Source: Glaesserella sp041817755
Lineage (GTDB): Bacteria; Pseudomonadota; Gammaproteobacteria; Enterobacterales; Pasteurellaceae
Reading direction: 5' to 3'
DNA length: 64,000 nt
Assembly: GCF_041817755.1 (NCBI RefSeq)
Contig: NZ_JBGYBX010000014.1
Location: 1-64,000 of the forward strand
Part shown: positions 9,524-17,052 of the stretch, piece after piece
Layout of the letters: every line of letters starts with the position of its first letter
How positions within the stretch are numbered: the stretch's first letter is position 1
Notes under the pieces: model-generated
What the model saw: the letters and a program-made list of their open reading frames with translations, nothing else
What the model was told of the DNA's origin: nothing
The model's database searches: none
Position numbers and translations under genes: made by a program

Positions 9524-9817
9524 TAGCATTTTATACTTTGCGCAAACGATTACCTGTTGTTTTTTTCATTTGTTTTTAGCATTTTATTCTGAATTTTCGG
9601 TTTGTTTTGGCGGATAAACGGAAATATACTCCTTTTTTCCATATAAACATCATGCATTTTAGTAAAAAGTCCGTTTTTGTATGTTTGAGCCGTTTAATTG
9701 TTTTTTAATCGATTTTTTGACCGAAAATAAGGGAAGCCGGCGATTTTCTTTGATGTTCTTGATTAAATTTGTTAGCCTTTTGTCACTTATCATGCATAGC
9801 CCTTCTAAGGAATTTTT
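9524..9817. other. Intergenic region upstream of leuA and yigL-like gene
   Basis: This A/T-rich spacer lies between the divergent leuA promoter and the HAD phosphatase gene. Open frames in it are short and have no recognisable product or good ribosome-binding site. It presumably holds the promoter of the downstream gene, but no clear element was identified. Confidence 0.5.
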
Positions 9818-10636
9818 ATGTCCCAACCCTTTCGCGCCATCATTTCCGACTTGGATGGCACTCTGTTAAACGCACATCACCGTATCGGTCATTTTACTGT
9901 TGAAACGCTCAGTAAACTCGCTGAAAAAGGCGTGGATATTTTTTTTGCGACAGGACGGAATTTGCCCGACGTGAAGCACATCATTAGTAAAGTCAAGGTG
10001 AAAGAAGCTATGCTCGTTACCTCAAACGGTGCGCGGGGAAATAATTTGGCGGGTGATGTGTTAGCCAGTCACTATATTCCTCACGATATTGCTTTTGAGC
10101 TGATGAATGACATTCCTTTTGATCCGAAACGGGTATGTTTAAATACGTATCAAGGCGATGAGTGGTTTATTAATGTCGACATTGAAAATTTAAGAAAATA
10201 CCATCAAGACTCCGGTTTTATGTACCAAGTCGTTGATTTCAGAAAACATCACGGCAAGCAAACGGAAAAAGTGTTTTTCATCGGAAAAAGTGCGGAGGAC
10301 GTATCGCCGATAGAGCAGTTGGTTAAACAGCGTTTCGGTGACGCATTGCAAGTGACCTATTCGGGACCGCAATGTTTGGAAATCATGAACCAAGGCGTGT
10401 GTAAAGCCAATACACTGAAGCAGCTTATTCAATTACGGGGATATAATTTAAGTGATTGCATTGCGTTCGGTGACGGTATGAATGATATTGAAATGCTGTC
10501 ACAGGCGGGAAAAGGGTGCATGATGGAAAATGCTGATCCGCGTTTAAAACAGGCATTGCCGACGCTTGAAACCATCGGTCATCATAAAGACGAGTCGGTG
10601 GCGAGCTATATTCGCGCCACCTTTGGTATTATTTGA
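9818..10636 (+). CDS. yigL: Cof-type HAD phosphatase, YigL-like
   Basis: Cytoplasmic sugar-phosphate / pyridoxal-phosphate type phosphatase of the Cof subfamily. The 272-residue protein has HAD motif I (SDLDGTLL, residues about 10-17), motif II in FATGRN, a C2-type cap, and motif III/IV GDGMNDIEML near 222-231. It resembles E. coli YigL through much of its length (VTSNGAR, GVCKANTL, CIAFGDGMND, AGKGCMM). The substrate is inferred from family and may be broad. An inverted uptake-signal pair follows the gene. Confidence 0.85.
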   Translation: MSQPFRAIISDLDGTLLNAHHRIGHFTVETLSKLAEKGVDIFFATGRNLPDVKHIISKVKVKEAMLVTSNGARGNNLAGDVLASHYIPHDIAFELMNDIPFDPKRVCLNTYQGDEWFINVDIENLRKYHQDSGFMYQVVDFRKHHGKQTEKVFFIGKSAEDVSPIEQLVKQRFGDALQVTYSGPQCLEIMNQGVCKANTLKQLIQLRGYNLSDCIAFGDGMNDIEMLSQAGKGCMMENADPRLKQALPTLETIGHHKDESVASYIRATFGII

Positions 10637-10648
10637 TGCGTGAATGCT

Positions 10649-10708
10649 GACAAGCGGTCGGTTATCGGAACGAATTTGCAAAATATCAGTCTGAACCTAC
10701 CGCTTGTC
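10649..10708. repeat. Inverted pair of DNA uptake signals
   Basis: GACAAGCGGT (10649-10658) and its inverse ACCGCTTGTC (10699-10708) flank an A/T-rich segment containing TTTGCAAAA. They sit between the yigL-like gene and the macA-like gene. Such pairs in Pasteurellaceae act as both uptake signals and hairpin terminators. Confidence 0.75.
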
Positions 10709-10731
10709 ACCCGTCAAAACATGAGAACAAC

Positions 10732-11901
10732 ATGAAAAACATAAAAACGTTAGTGGTATTAGCCGTCTTGCTTGGCGGCGGATTTATCGGATACCGTTAT
10801 TTTTTTGCGGCTAACGATAGCCAACAAATTCATTACATCACTGAATCGGTCAAATTAGGGAATTTGGATAAAAGCGTATTGGCAACGGGATCGGTACGTG
10901 CGAACCAGCGAACCGAAGTCGGTGCGCAAGTGTCGGGTAAAATTTTAAAGTTATATGTGGAATTGGGGCAGTCGGTCAAAAAAGGCGATAAAATTGCCGA
11001 CATTGATTCGGAAACGCAACAAAATAATTTGGATACGGCGCAGGCGGAGTTGTCTGCATATAAAACGCAGTTGAATGCAAAGCAAGTTGCGTTGAATGTA
11101 GCGGAGTCCAATTATCAGCGCTTAAGTAAATTATACGCGCAAAAAAGCGCTTCGCTGAATGATTTTGAAACGGCGAAAAATGAGTTGGCAACGGCAAAAG
11201 CCAATTTAGACGATGCCAAAGCGCAGATTAAAGTGGCCGAAATTGCCGTACGAACCGCAGAGACGAATTTAGGTTATACCCAAATCGTTTCACCGATTGA
11301 CGGCATTATTATTTCCGTCCCGGTTTCTGAAGGGCAAACGGTCAACTCCAATCAAACCTCTCCGGTTATCGTCCAAGTGGCAGATATGTCAAAGGCATTG
11401 ATCAAATTGGAAGTGGCGGAAGGCGATATCGCTCAAGTGAAAACGGCACAAGCCGTCAGTTTTACGACATTGGCGGAACCGCAGCGCACTTATCGGGCTA
11501 AAGTGGATTCGATTGATCCGGCATTAACGACTCTCACGGATAACAGTTATACCGAAGCATCAGGCAATAGCGAAGCGGTATATTATTATGCGAATGTCGT
11601 TGTGGACAACTCGGACGGTAGCTTACGTATCGGTATGACAACGCAAGGGCGAATCGTCATTGCCGAAAAGAATGATGTGTTGTTGGTTCCGACAACGGCG
11701 TTAAAACGTCGCGGGCAAGAGACCTACGTGCAAGTGTTGGAAAACGGTAAGGCGGTTGAAAAGGTCGTGCAAACCGGTTTGGCGGACAGCTTAAATACCG
11801 AGATTTTATCGGGCTTGAAAGAAGGTGAGAATGTGATCACCGCTCAACGCGCATCGACCGAGCAAGTCGGCAACACCAATATGAGAATGCCACGGTTTTA
11901 A
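10732..11901 (+). CDS. macA: MacA-type periplasmic adaptor (membrane fusion) protein, orphan
   Basis: Periplasmic adaptor of tripartite efflux pumps, anchored by one N-terminal membrane helix (about residues 7-25). The 389-residue protein shows the biotinyl-lipoyl domain, a long alpha-hairpin (coiled coil about 90-180, with repeated Ala/Lys/Gln heptads), the second lipoyl half (GYTQIVSPIDGII) and beta-barrel/membrane-proximal domains. MacA normally works with the ABC protein MacB and TolC, and macB normally follows directly. Here no macB is present; an unrelated gene comes 105 bases later. A palindrome CCACGGTTTTAACCGTGG overlaps the stop codon. The adaptor could serve a pump encoded elsewhere. 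Confidence 0.85.
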   Translation: MKNIKTLVVLAVLLGGGFIGYRYFFAANDSQQIHYITESVKLGNLDKSVLATGSVRANQRTEVGAQVSGKILKLYVELGQSVKKGDKIADIDSETQQNNLDTAQAELSAYKTQLNAKQVALNVAESNYQRLSKLYAQKSASLNDFETAKNELATAKANLDDAKAQIKVAEIAVRTAETNLGYTQIVSPIDGIIISVPVSEGQTVNSNQTSPVIVQVADMSKALIKLEVAEGDIAQVKTAQAVSFTTLAEPQRTYRAKVDSIDPALTTLTDNSYTEASGNSEAVYYYANVVVDNSDGSLRIGMTTQGRIVIAEKNDVLLVPTTALKRRGQETYVQVLENGKAVEKVVQTGLADSLNTEILSGLKEGENVITAQRASTEQVGNTNMRMPRF

Positions 11902-11906
11902 CCGTG
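11889..11906. repeat. Palindrome spanning the macA stop codon
   Basis: CCACGG-TTTTAA-CCGTGG covers the last codons and the stop of the macA-like gene. No T run follows, so it is not an obvious terminator. Confidence 0.5.
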
Positions 11907-12006
11907 GGTGTTGTCTGTTATCGGGCAAATTGCCGAATTTCATTACCTGCATGCGTTCTTTTGTGGTAGGCAATCGACCTCGATTAACAACGATAGGAGA
12001 TGAACA

Positions 12007-12894
12007 ATGCGTAATATCGTTACCGATAAGGTTTTTGACGACTATCACTTGGGGTTTGAGGTACAGTCGCCCGAAAAAGTGTTTATTTCATGGGATACGA
12101 CTTATGAGGAAATGACGGCGTTCCCCTTCGTTTTAGATGATTTCTCGCTCAATACGAAGTATGAGGGGGATTATCGCTGTTTCTCTTTCACATATCCCGT
12201 GCGGGTGGGGAATGTATTGATTCCCCGTTTGCGGATCAGACAGGATTGCGATTGTCGTACCGATATTGCCGTCCAAAGCTATTGGAGTGATTTTAGTACG
12301 GATACGGCATCTGTTTTTACCGTGCTCAAACAACGCCTGCAAACCGATTTAAAGCAGGATGATCCCAACATAATGCACCACTCGGATACCCAACTTTGGT
12401 TTAAAGCCAAGCATGAAATACATTTCGGATTATGTTATTTTGAAAATCATTCCGTGCTGTTTGAAATCATCAACGCCCGCGAATATCCCGAATTGTTGGT
12501 AGACAGCGAATATGAGAACAATATGCGGATAGACGGATTTTTACTGATTGAAGAAAAAATGTGGTGTTCGGGCAGTTATAAAAAAGATGAAAGCATACAA
12601 CGCCGACCGCCTCTTTTGACCGAGCGTTTCGGCGCAAAACCGGTGTGCTGGCGTGATGATAAAAACGGCGTTTTCGGTATGGCGGATGAGCAATTTGCAA
12701 GAATTTATCCGCTGAACGCGTTTAAAGATAACGAAGAAATAGCAATCGAACGGGTGTTTCCCGCCAAAGGCGGTGGCGGAGATTTTGTAATGGGGTTTGG
12801 TATGGAATGCTATGCCTTTGACGGGATCGACAAAGATTTTGAAACCTTAATCGGTAGAAGAATCAGAATTCTGTCCGGTATATATAATTGCTGA
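12007..12894 (+). CDS. Hypothetical protein, 295 residues
   Basis: I do not recognise this family. The start is well supported by a TAGGAGATG ribosome-binding site about 6 bases upstream. The protein looks soluble and cytoplasmic: no signal peptide or membrane segment, many aromatic and acidic residues, and scattered cysteines (CDCRTD near 78-83, MWCSG, PVCWRD). It stands alone between the orphan macA-like gene and pepB, where macB might have been expected. It ends before a single uptake signal (ACCGCTTGT near 12959). Function is unknown, and nothing nearby gives a firm clue. Confidence 0.75.
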   Translation: MRNIVTDKVFDDYHLGFEVQSPEKVFISWDTTYEEMTAFPFVLDDFSLNTKYEGDYRCFSFTYPVRVGNVLIPRLRIRQDCDCRTDIAVQSYWSDFSTDTASVFTVLKQRLQTDLKQDDPNIMHHSDTQLWFKAKHEIHFGLCYFENHSVLFEIINAREYPELLVDSEYENNMRIDGFLLIEEKMWCSGSYKKDESIQRRPPLLTERFGAKPVCWRDDKNGVFGMADEQFARIYPLNAFKDNEEIAIERVFPAKGGGGDFVMGFGMECYAFDGIDKDFETLIGRRIRILSGIYNC

Positions 12895-12994
12895 AATGCA
12901 AACCGAAGATGATACTTTGCCGTGTGCAGGGCATTTTTGCAAAATTTTGCTAAAATCAGACCGCTTGTAACTTACTATAAAAAAGGAAAACAGC

Positions 12995-14290
12995 ATGACA
13001 ACAACAATGAATATTACGCTTTCTCCGCAACCTGCGGCGGAAATATGGGGAAAAAATGCGCTGCTTTCGGCAAATGATGCCGGAATGGTGATCCATCTAC
13101 AAAAAGATCAATTAAATACGATTCAAAAAGCAGCCCGAAAGATCAAAAATCAAGGTATTTTAAATGTGACGCCTGTCGGTAGCGGTTGGGGATTAGAGGA
13201 ATGCTGGGCGTTTCATCAAGGGTTTACCAGCGTCAAAAATGCCGGCAATGTCGTGTTTCCGAATTTGGCGGGGGAGCAGGCGGAATTTGATGCGCGGGTA
13301 GCCTGTTCAACCTTTACCCGAGATGTGATTAATGCACCGTCCGATCAATTGACACCGGAGGTATTGGCGCATAAAGCGGCGGAATTTATTTTGCACCAAG
13401 CGGATAAATATGCCGGTAAAGGTAAAGTTGCTTTTGAAATTATTGCACGTGAGGCGTTGAATGAACGCGGTTATCACGGAATTTGGACGGTCGGTAAAGG
13501 CTCGGCGCATTTACCGGCGATGCTGCAATTGGATTTTAATCCGACGGGCAATCCGGATGCACCGGTATTGGCTTGTTTGGTCGGTAAGGGGATTACATTC
13601 GATACGGGCGGCTACAGCATCAAACCGTCTGACGGGATGTCGACCATGCGGACGGATATGGGCGGAGCCGCGTTGGTAACGGGCGCACTGGGTTTGGCAA
13701 TTGCGCGTGGGCTGAACCAACGTGTAAAACTGTATTTATGCTGCGCGGAAAATATGATCAGCAGTCGTGCATTTAAGCTGGGGGATATTATCACGTATCG
13801 CAACGGCGTGACGGCGGAAGTGAATAATACCGATGCGGAAGGGCGTTTGGTTTTGGCGGACGGTTTAATTGAAGCCGATAAGCAACACCCCGCCTTTATT
13901 ATTGATTGTGCAACCTTGACCGGGGCGGCAAAAGTGGCAGTGGGCAACGACTACCATTCGGTACTTTCTATGGATGATGAATTAGTTGCCGATCTGTTGG
14001 CTGCCGCGAAAGCGGAAAAAGAACCTTTTTGGCGGTTACCGTTTGAAGAATTCCATCGTTCGCAAATTTCTTCCGCTTTTGCCGATATCAGCAATACCGG
14101 TTCGGTTCCCATCGGAGCGGGAGCCAGTACGGCAACGGCATTTTTATCTTACTTTGTTAAAGCATATCAAAAGCATTGGTTACATATCGATTGCTCGGCA
14201 ACTTATCGTAAAACCGCAAGTGACTTGTGGGCGGTGGGAGCAACGGGTATCGGCGTAAAAACCTTAGCAAATTTGTTATTGGCTAAATAA
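12995..14290 (+). CDS. pepB: Aminopeptidase B (peptidase family M17)
   Basis: Cytoplasmic Mn/Zn leucyl-aminopeptidase-type enzyme of peptide catabolism. The 431 residues match PepB (427 in E. coli). The start has an AAAAGGAAAA ribosome-binding site. Metal-binding and catalytic landmarks are GKGITFDTGGYSIKP (about 197-211) and the M17 signature NTDAEGRLVLADGL (about 275-288). A strong terminator follows, so it is transcribed separately from the SOS gene downstream. Confidence 0.96.
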   Translation: MTTTMNITLSPQPAAEIWGKNALLSANDAGMVIHLQKDQLNTIQKAARKIKNQGILNVTPVGSGWGLEECWAFHQGFTSVKNAGNVVFPNLAGEQAEFDARVACSTFTRDVINAPSDQLTPEVLAHKAAEFILHQADKYAGKGKVAFEIIAREALNERGYHGIWTVGKGSAHLPAMLQLDFNPTGNPDAPVLACLVGKGITFDTGGYSIKPSDGMSTMRTDMGGAALVTGALGLAIARGLNQRVKLYLCCAENMISSRAFKLGDIITYRNGVTAEVNNTDAEGRLVLADGLIEADKQHPAFIIDCATLTGAAKVAVGNDYHSVLSMDDELVADLLAAAKAEKEPFWRLPFEEFHRSQISSAFADISNTGSVPIGAGASTATAFLSYFVKAYQKHWLHIDCSATYRKTASDLWAVGATGIGVKTLANLLLAK

Positions 14291-14318
14291 TATTCGAATT
14301 GTATCGATACGCTAAAGA

Positions 14319-14350
14319 AAGCATACGGATTTCTCCGTATGCTTTTTTGC
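14319..14350 (+). terminator. Rho-independent terminator after pepB
   Basis: An 11-bp stem AAGCATACGGA / TCCGTATGCTT with a TTTC loop is followed by TTTTTGC. It is located 28 bases past the pepB stop. Confidence 0.9.
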
Positions 14351-14391
14351 TTTTGGTAAGATCTTTTTAAGAAAAAATAAGATCTTTATTA

Positions 14392-14438
14392 TTGACACTG
14401 TGTGTTTAACCAGTAAAATAACCTGTATAAACACACAG
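14392..14438 (+). promoter_or_regulatory. SOS promoter with two LexA boxes
   Basis: A sigma-70 promoter TTGACA (14392-14397) - 16 bases - TAAAAT (14414-14419) has its spacer filled exactly by a near-consensus LexA box, CTGTGTGTTTAACCAG (14398-14413; CTGT-N8-CCAG). A perfect CTGT-N8-ACAG box, CTGTATAAACACACAG (14423-14438), lies over the transcription start. This predicts tight LexA repression and DNA-damage induction of the UmuD-like gene at 14458. Confidence 0.88.
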
Positions 14439-14457
14439 TTTTTTATTGGAGGCCGTT

Positions 14458-14892
14458 ATGGCACATTTAAGAAGTTTAACCCGTGAATTCTCTTATCAGC
14501 CGATGCCGCTTTATCGTGATTTTAACAGTGAGCGTTCGATCAAATTGGATCTGAATTCGCTTTGTATCCGACGCCCGACCGAAACTTTTTTTATTCATGT
14601 CAAAAACCCGAATTTAATCGCTTGGGGAATTGAAATGAACGATGTGCTGATTGTCGATGCAAGTGAATTTCCGTTGGTTAATGATTTATTTGTACTTGAG
14701 AAAGACGGGGAGTATAAGTTTTACCAATTTTTTAATGAAATCGGGGAGGAAAAAATCTTATTTTCCTTGGATGTACGCGAACCGAATTTACGGATTAAAC
14801 ACTGGGAAGATATTCGGATTGCCGGGGTGATTACCAATGTCGTTCATCAAATGCGACACCGTACATCCCAACCGGTGAGATATACGGCTTAG
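14458..14892 (+). CDS. UmuD-like (S24/LexA-fold) protein lacking catalytic residues
   Basis: The start is the ATG at 14458 behind GGAGG; the upstream in-frame TTG at 14446 overlaps that site and is rejected. The 144-residue protein follows E. coli UmuD through most of its length: LDLNSLCIRRPTETFF resembles IDLNQLLIQHPSATYF, VLIVD is shared, and GVITNVVHQMR resembles GVVIHVVKAMR. The catalytic serine segment GDSM is replaced by NPNL. The Lys-dyad segment VKK falls on FYQ. The N-terminal arm is about 8 residues shorter with no Ala/Cys-Gly cleavage site. It therefore looks like a permanently UmuD'-like, non-proteolytic form. Two LexA boxes drive it; no umuC follows. Role in translesion synthesis is inferred. 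Confidence 0.82.
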   Translation: MAHLRSLTREFSYQPMPLYRDFNSERSIKLDLNSLCIRRPTETFFIHVKNPNLIAWGIEMNDVLIVDASEFPLVNDLFVLEKDGEYKFYQFFNEIGEEKILFSLDVREPNLRIKHWEDIRIAGVITNVVHQMRHRTSQPVRYTA

Positions 14893-14908
14893 CGGAATGC
14901 ATTTCGTA

Positions 14909-15445
14909 TTAAAGTACGCGGCGGGATTGCGTATAATTTCTTGCCCAGTAGCTTTCGGACATTGAGCTGGTCGTTACGCCGCGACTGGAACTGGAATGAA
15001 CGAATTTACCGCCTCCGATATATACACCGACGTGCTTATTCTTGCGGAAGAAAACAAGATCACCGGCTTTTAGAGCCGATTTTGAAATGGATTTGCCGAC
15101 ATGTTTTTGCTCTGCCGTGGTGCGGGGAAGATCAATATTAAAAGCACTGTTCATCGTAGCTTTAACAAACGCGGAGCAGTCTATACCGGCTTTGGTGGTA
15201 CCGCCCAAACGGTAACGTGTTCCTGCCCAATAACGGTAAGCGGCTAACACTTTTTGGTTGGCGTTTGTCTGCTTGCTTTTGGTAATGGATTTTTCAGCCG
15301 ATTTTTTGACTTTATTAATGAGTTGGCTTGGTGTTGCCGGTTTTGTACTTAAACTCGCCGAAGCCGTGGAAGAATAGCTGCCGAAAACGGCGACCATTAC
15401 AGTCAGAAAGAGTGGTGTTGTTAAAGATAACAGTGATTTTTGCAT
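14909..15445 (-). CDS. NlpC/P60 family peptidoglycan endopeptidase, MepS (Spr)-like
   Basis: Exported murein hydrolase expected to cut D-Glu/mDAP-type peptide bonds. The 178 residues begin with a signal peptide (hydrophobic about residues 8-30, ASA region). A Lys/Ser-rich linker follows, then an NlpC/P60 domain with the catalytic Cys in GIDCSAF (about 90), His in NKHVGVYIG (about 138) and a second polar residue in KFVHSSSS (about 150). I see no lipobox cysteine, so unlike E. coli Spr and NlpC it may be a soluble periplasmic protein. It converges on the UmuD-like gene with only 16 bases between stops. Confidence 0.9.
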   Translation of the reverse strand: MQKSLLSLTTPLFLTVMVAVFGSYSSTASASLSTKPATPSQLINKVKKSAEKSITKSKQTNANQKVLAAYRYWAGTRYRLGGTTKAGIDCSAFVKATMNSAFNIDLPRTTAEQKHVGKSISKSALKAGDLVFFRKNKHVGVYIGGGKFVHSSSSRGVTTSSMSESYWARNYTQSRRVL

Positions 15446-15509
15446 AATTGACCCGTCTCGCCAGAACAGAAAAAGCGAAGTGCTCCTAGTAGGTAATCCC
15501 TAAAACGAT

Positions 15510-15544
15510 AAAAAAATAAATAGGCTCTGTATTGCTACAGAGCC
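15510..15544 (-). terminator. Rho-independent terminator after nfo
   Basis: On the minus strand, GGCTCTGTA-GCAA-TACAGAGCC (15544-15523) is followed by a T-rich run (TATTTATTTTTTT). It lies just after the nfo stop and upstream of the next gene on that strand. Confidence 0.87.
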
Positions 15545-15567
15545 ATCCCATATGCGACAAGTATACT

Positions 15568-16413
15568 TTAATTTTGTTCCAATGCACGTAAAAATTTTAT
15601 TTCGTCAGCCCAAATTTCGGGTTGAATGGTTTCCAGAATAAGCGGAATATCATCAAACCGGTTGTTTTTCATAATAAATTCGAACACAGCAGTACCCATC
15701 GTTCCTTCTCTTAATGTGTGGTGTCTGTCGACACGACTACCTAATGCCGTTTTGGAACCGTTAAGGTGCATTCCGCGTAAATAGTGAAAACCGACGATGC
15801 GATCAAATTCGGTAAAGGTTTGCTCGCAAGATTCAGTTGAGCCGATATCATAGCCGGCGGAAAATAGGTGGCAGGTATCCAAGCAAACACCGACACGGTG
15901 TTTATTATCGGCTTGTTCAATAATTTCCCTTAAATGTTCAAAACGCCAGCCGAGATTCGAACCTTGCCCCGCCGTATTTTCAATTACGGCGATGACGTTG
16001 GGAACGGCATCAATTGCGAGATTGATCGATTCGGCAATACGGGCCAAACAGTCGCTTTCCGTGATTTTATTTAAATGACTGCCGGGATGGAAATTTAATA
16101 ATTTTAAGCCGAGTTGATCGCAGCGTCGCATTTCATCAATAAAAGCCGCACGGGATTTGGTTAAATTTTCCGCATCAGGATTGCCGAGATTAATTAAATA
16201 ACTGTCATGCGGCAGAATATGATTGGCTGAAAAACCGTGTACTTGACAGAATCGTTTAAACTTTTCGATAGTGTCGGCTTTTAACGGTGGAGCTTGCCAT
16301 TGGCGCTGGTTTTTCGTGAATAAGGCGAAAGCGTTCGCACCGATTTCCACCGAACGTAAAACGGCATTTTCAACTCCACCGGAAACACTCACGTGTGCAC
16401 CAATATATTTCAT
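15568..16413 (-). CDS. nfo: Endonuclease IV (AP endonuclease)
   Basis: Zn-dependent AP endonuclease of base-excision repair. The 281-residue length is normal. Family metal-ligand motifs are in order: GAHVSVSGG at the N-terminus, NFHPGSHL (about 107), AVIENTAGQG (about 145), CLDTCHLFSAGYD (about 178), HLNGSK and the RHHTLREG segment, then PLILET near the C-terminus. It is divergent from the ycdY-like gene, with 56 bases between start codons, so the two probably share a promoter region. Confidence 0.97.
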   Translation of the reverse strand: MKYIGAHVSVSGGVENAVLRSVEIGANAFALFTKNQRQWQAPPLKADTIEKFKRFCQVHGFSANHILPHDSYLINLGNPDAENLTKSRAAFIDEMRRCDQLGLKLLNFHPGSHLNKITESDCLARIAESINLAIDAVPNVIAVIENTAGQGSNLGWRFEHLREIIEQADNKHRVGVCLDTCHLFSAGYDIGSTESCEQTFTEFDRIVGFHYLRGMHLNGSKTALGSRVDRHHTLREGTMGTAVFEFIMKNNRFDDIPLILETIQPEIWADEIKFLRALEQN

Positions 16414-16469
16414 CTTATCTTCCTCTCGTTATTCGTGTAACATGGTTTTTATTTTTCAGGTTATCTTAT

Positions 16470-17030
16470 ATGAGCGAAACAACCATCAACGATTTTTCAT
16501 TATTGTGCCGATTGTTCGGCAATTTGTTTTACCGTAATCCGACGGATCCGGTTCTGGCGGGGATTTTTTCTTGGTTACAGCAGGGAAACCTGCGCCAAAA
16601 TTGGGCGCTGTCCATTGATAGCCAAAGCGAGCAGGCTTTAAGCATTGTGGAAAGCAAGGCGAATCCCGCGGAACTTGAAGCGCATTATAAAACGCTTTTT
16701 GCCGAAAACGGTGCTATTGCTACAACAATTTCCGCCTATGGATTATCCGTGAATGAGTTCGTTTGCTTTCGTCAACAGCGAGGTATGCCGCCGGTAGACA
16801 ATGCCGATCATGTGGCGTTGTTGTTACTCAGTGCGTCTTGGATTGAAGATCATTTAAACTCTACCGACGCACAAAAAGCCCTTTTCGAAGCATTTTTATT
16901 GCCTTGTTTTGGGAAATTCCTCGGTAAAGTCGAAGCCTTTGACAGTGGTTTTTACAAAGCCTTGGCGCAGTTAACCCGCGACGCATTGGCGGCAATGGCG
17001 GACGAGTTGGAAGAAGAAACCGAGGAGTAA
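16470..17030 (+). CDS. ycdY: TorD/DmsD-family chaperone, YcdY-like
   Basis: Cytoplasmic all-helical chaperone of the TorD (redox enzyme maturation) family. I start it at the ATG at 16470 (MSETTINDFSLLC), because upstream sequence in the same frame overlaps the nfo promoter region and is hydrophobic without family resemblance. The 186 residues match E. coli YcdY in several blocks (FSLLCRLFGNLFYR, RGMPP.D..DHVALLLLSASW, LPCFGKFLGKVEA, LTRDALAAM) and end DELEEETEE like YcdY. In enteric bacteria YcdY assists the zinc protein YcdX; no ycdX lies here. The gene converges on rlmD. Confidence 0.88.
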   Translation: MSETTINDFSLLCRLFGNLFYRNPTDPVLAGIFSWLQQGNLRQNWALSIDSQSEQALSIVESKANPAELEAHYKTLFAENGAIATTISAYGLSVNEFVCFRQQRGMPPVDNADHVALLLLSASWIEDHLNSTDAQKALFEAFLLPCFGKFLGKVEAFDSGFYKALAQLTRDALAAMADELEEETEE

Positions 17031-17052
17031 CGTGAATTTGTTTCCGAATCGG

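Noticed and set aside
9411..9617. 68-codon plus-strand frame over the leu leader and promoter
   Set aside because: It overlaps the leuA promoter, leader peptide and pause hairpin on the other strand, and has no ribosome-binding site.
13612..13947. 111-codon minus-strand frame inside pepB
   Set aside because: Shadow of the conserved M17 catalytic domain; composition is not protein-like.
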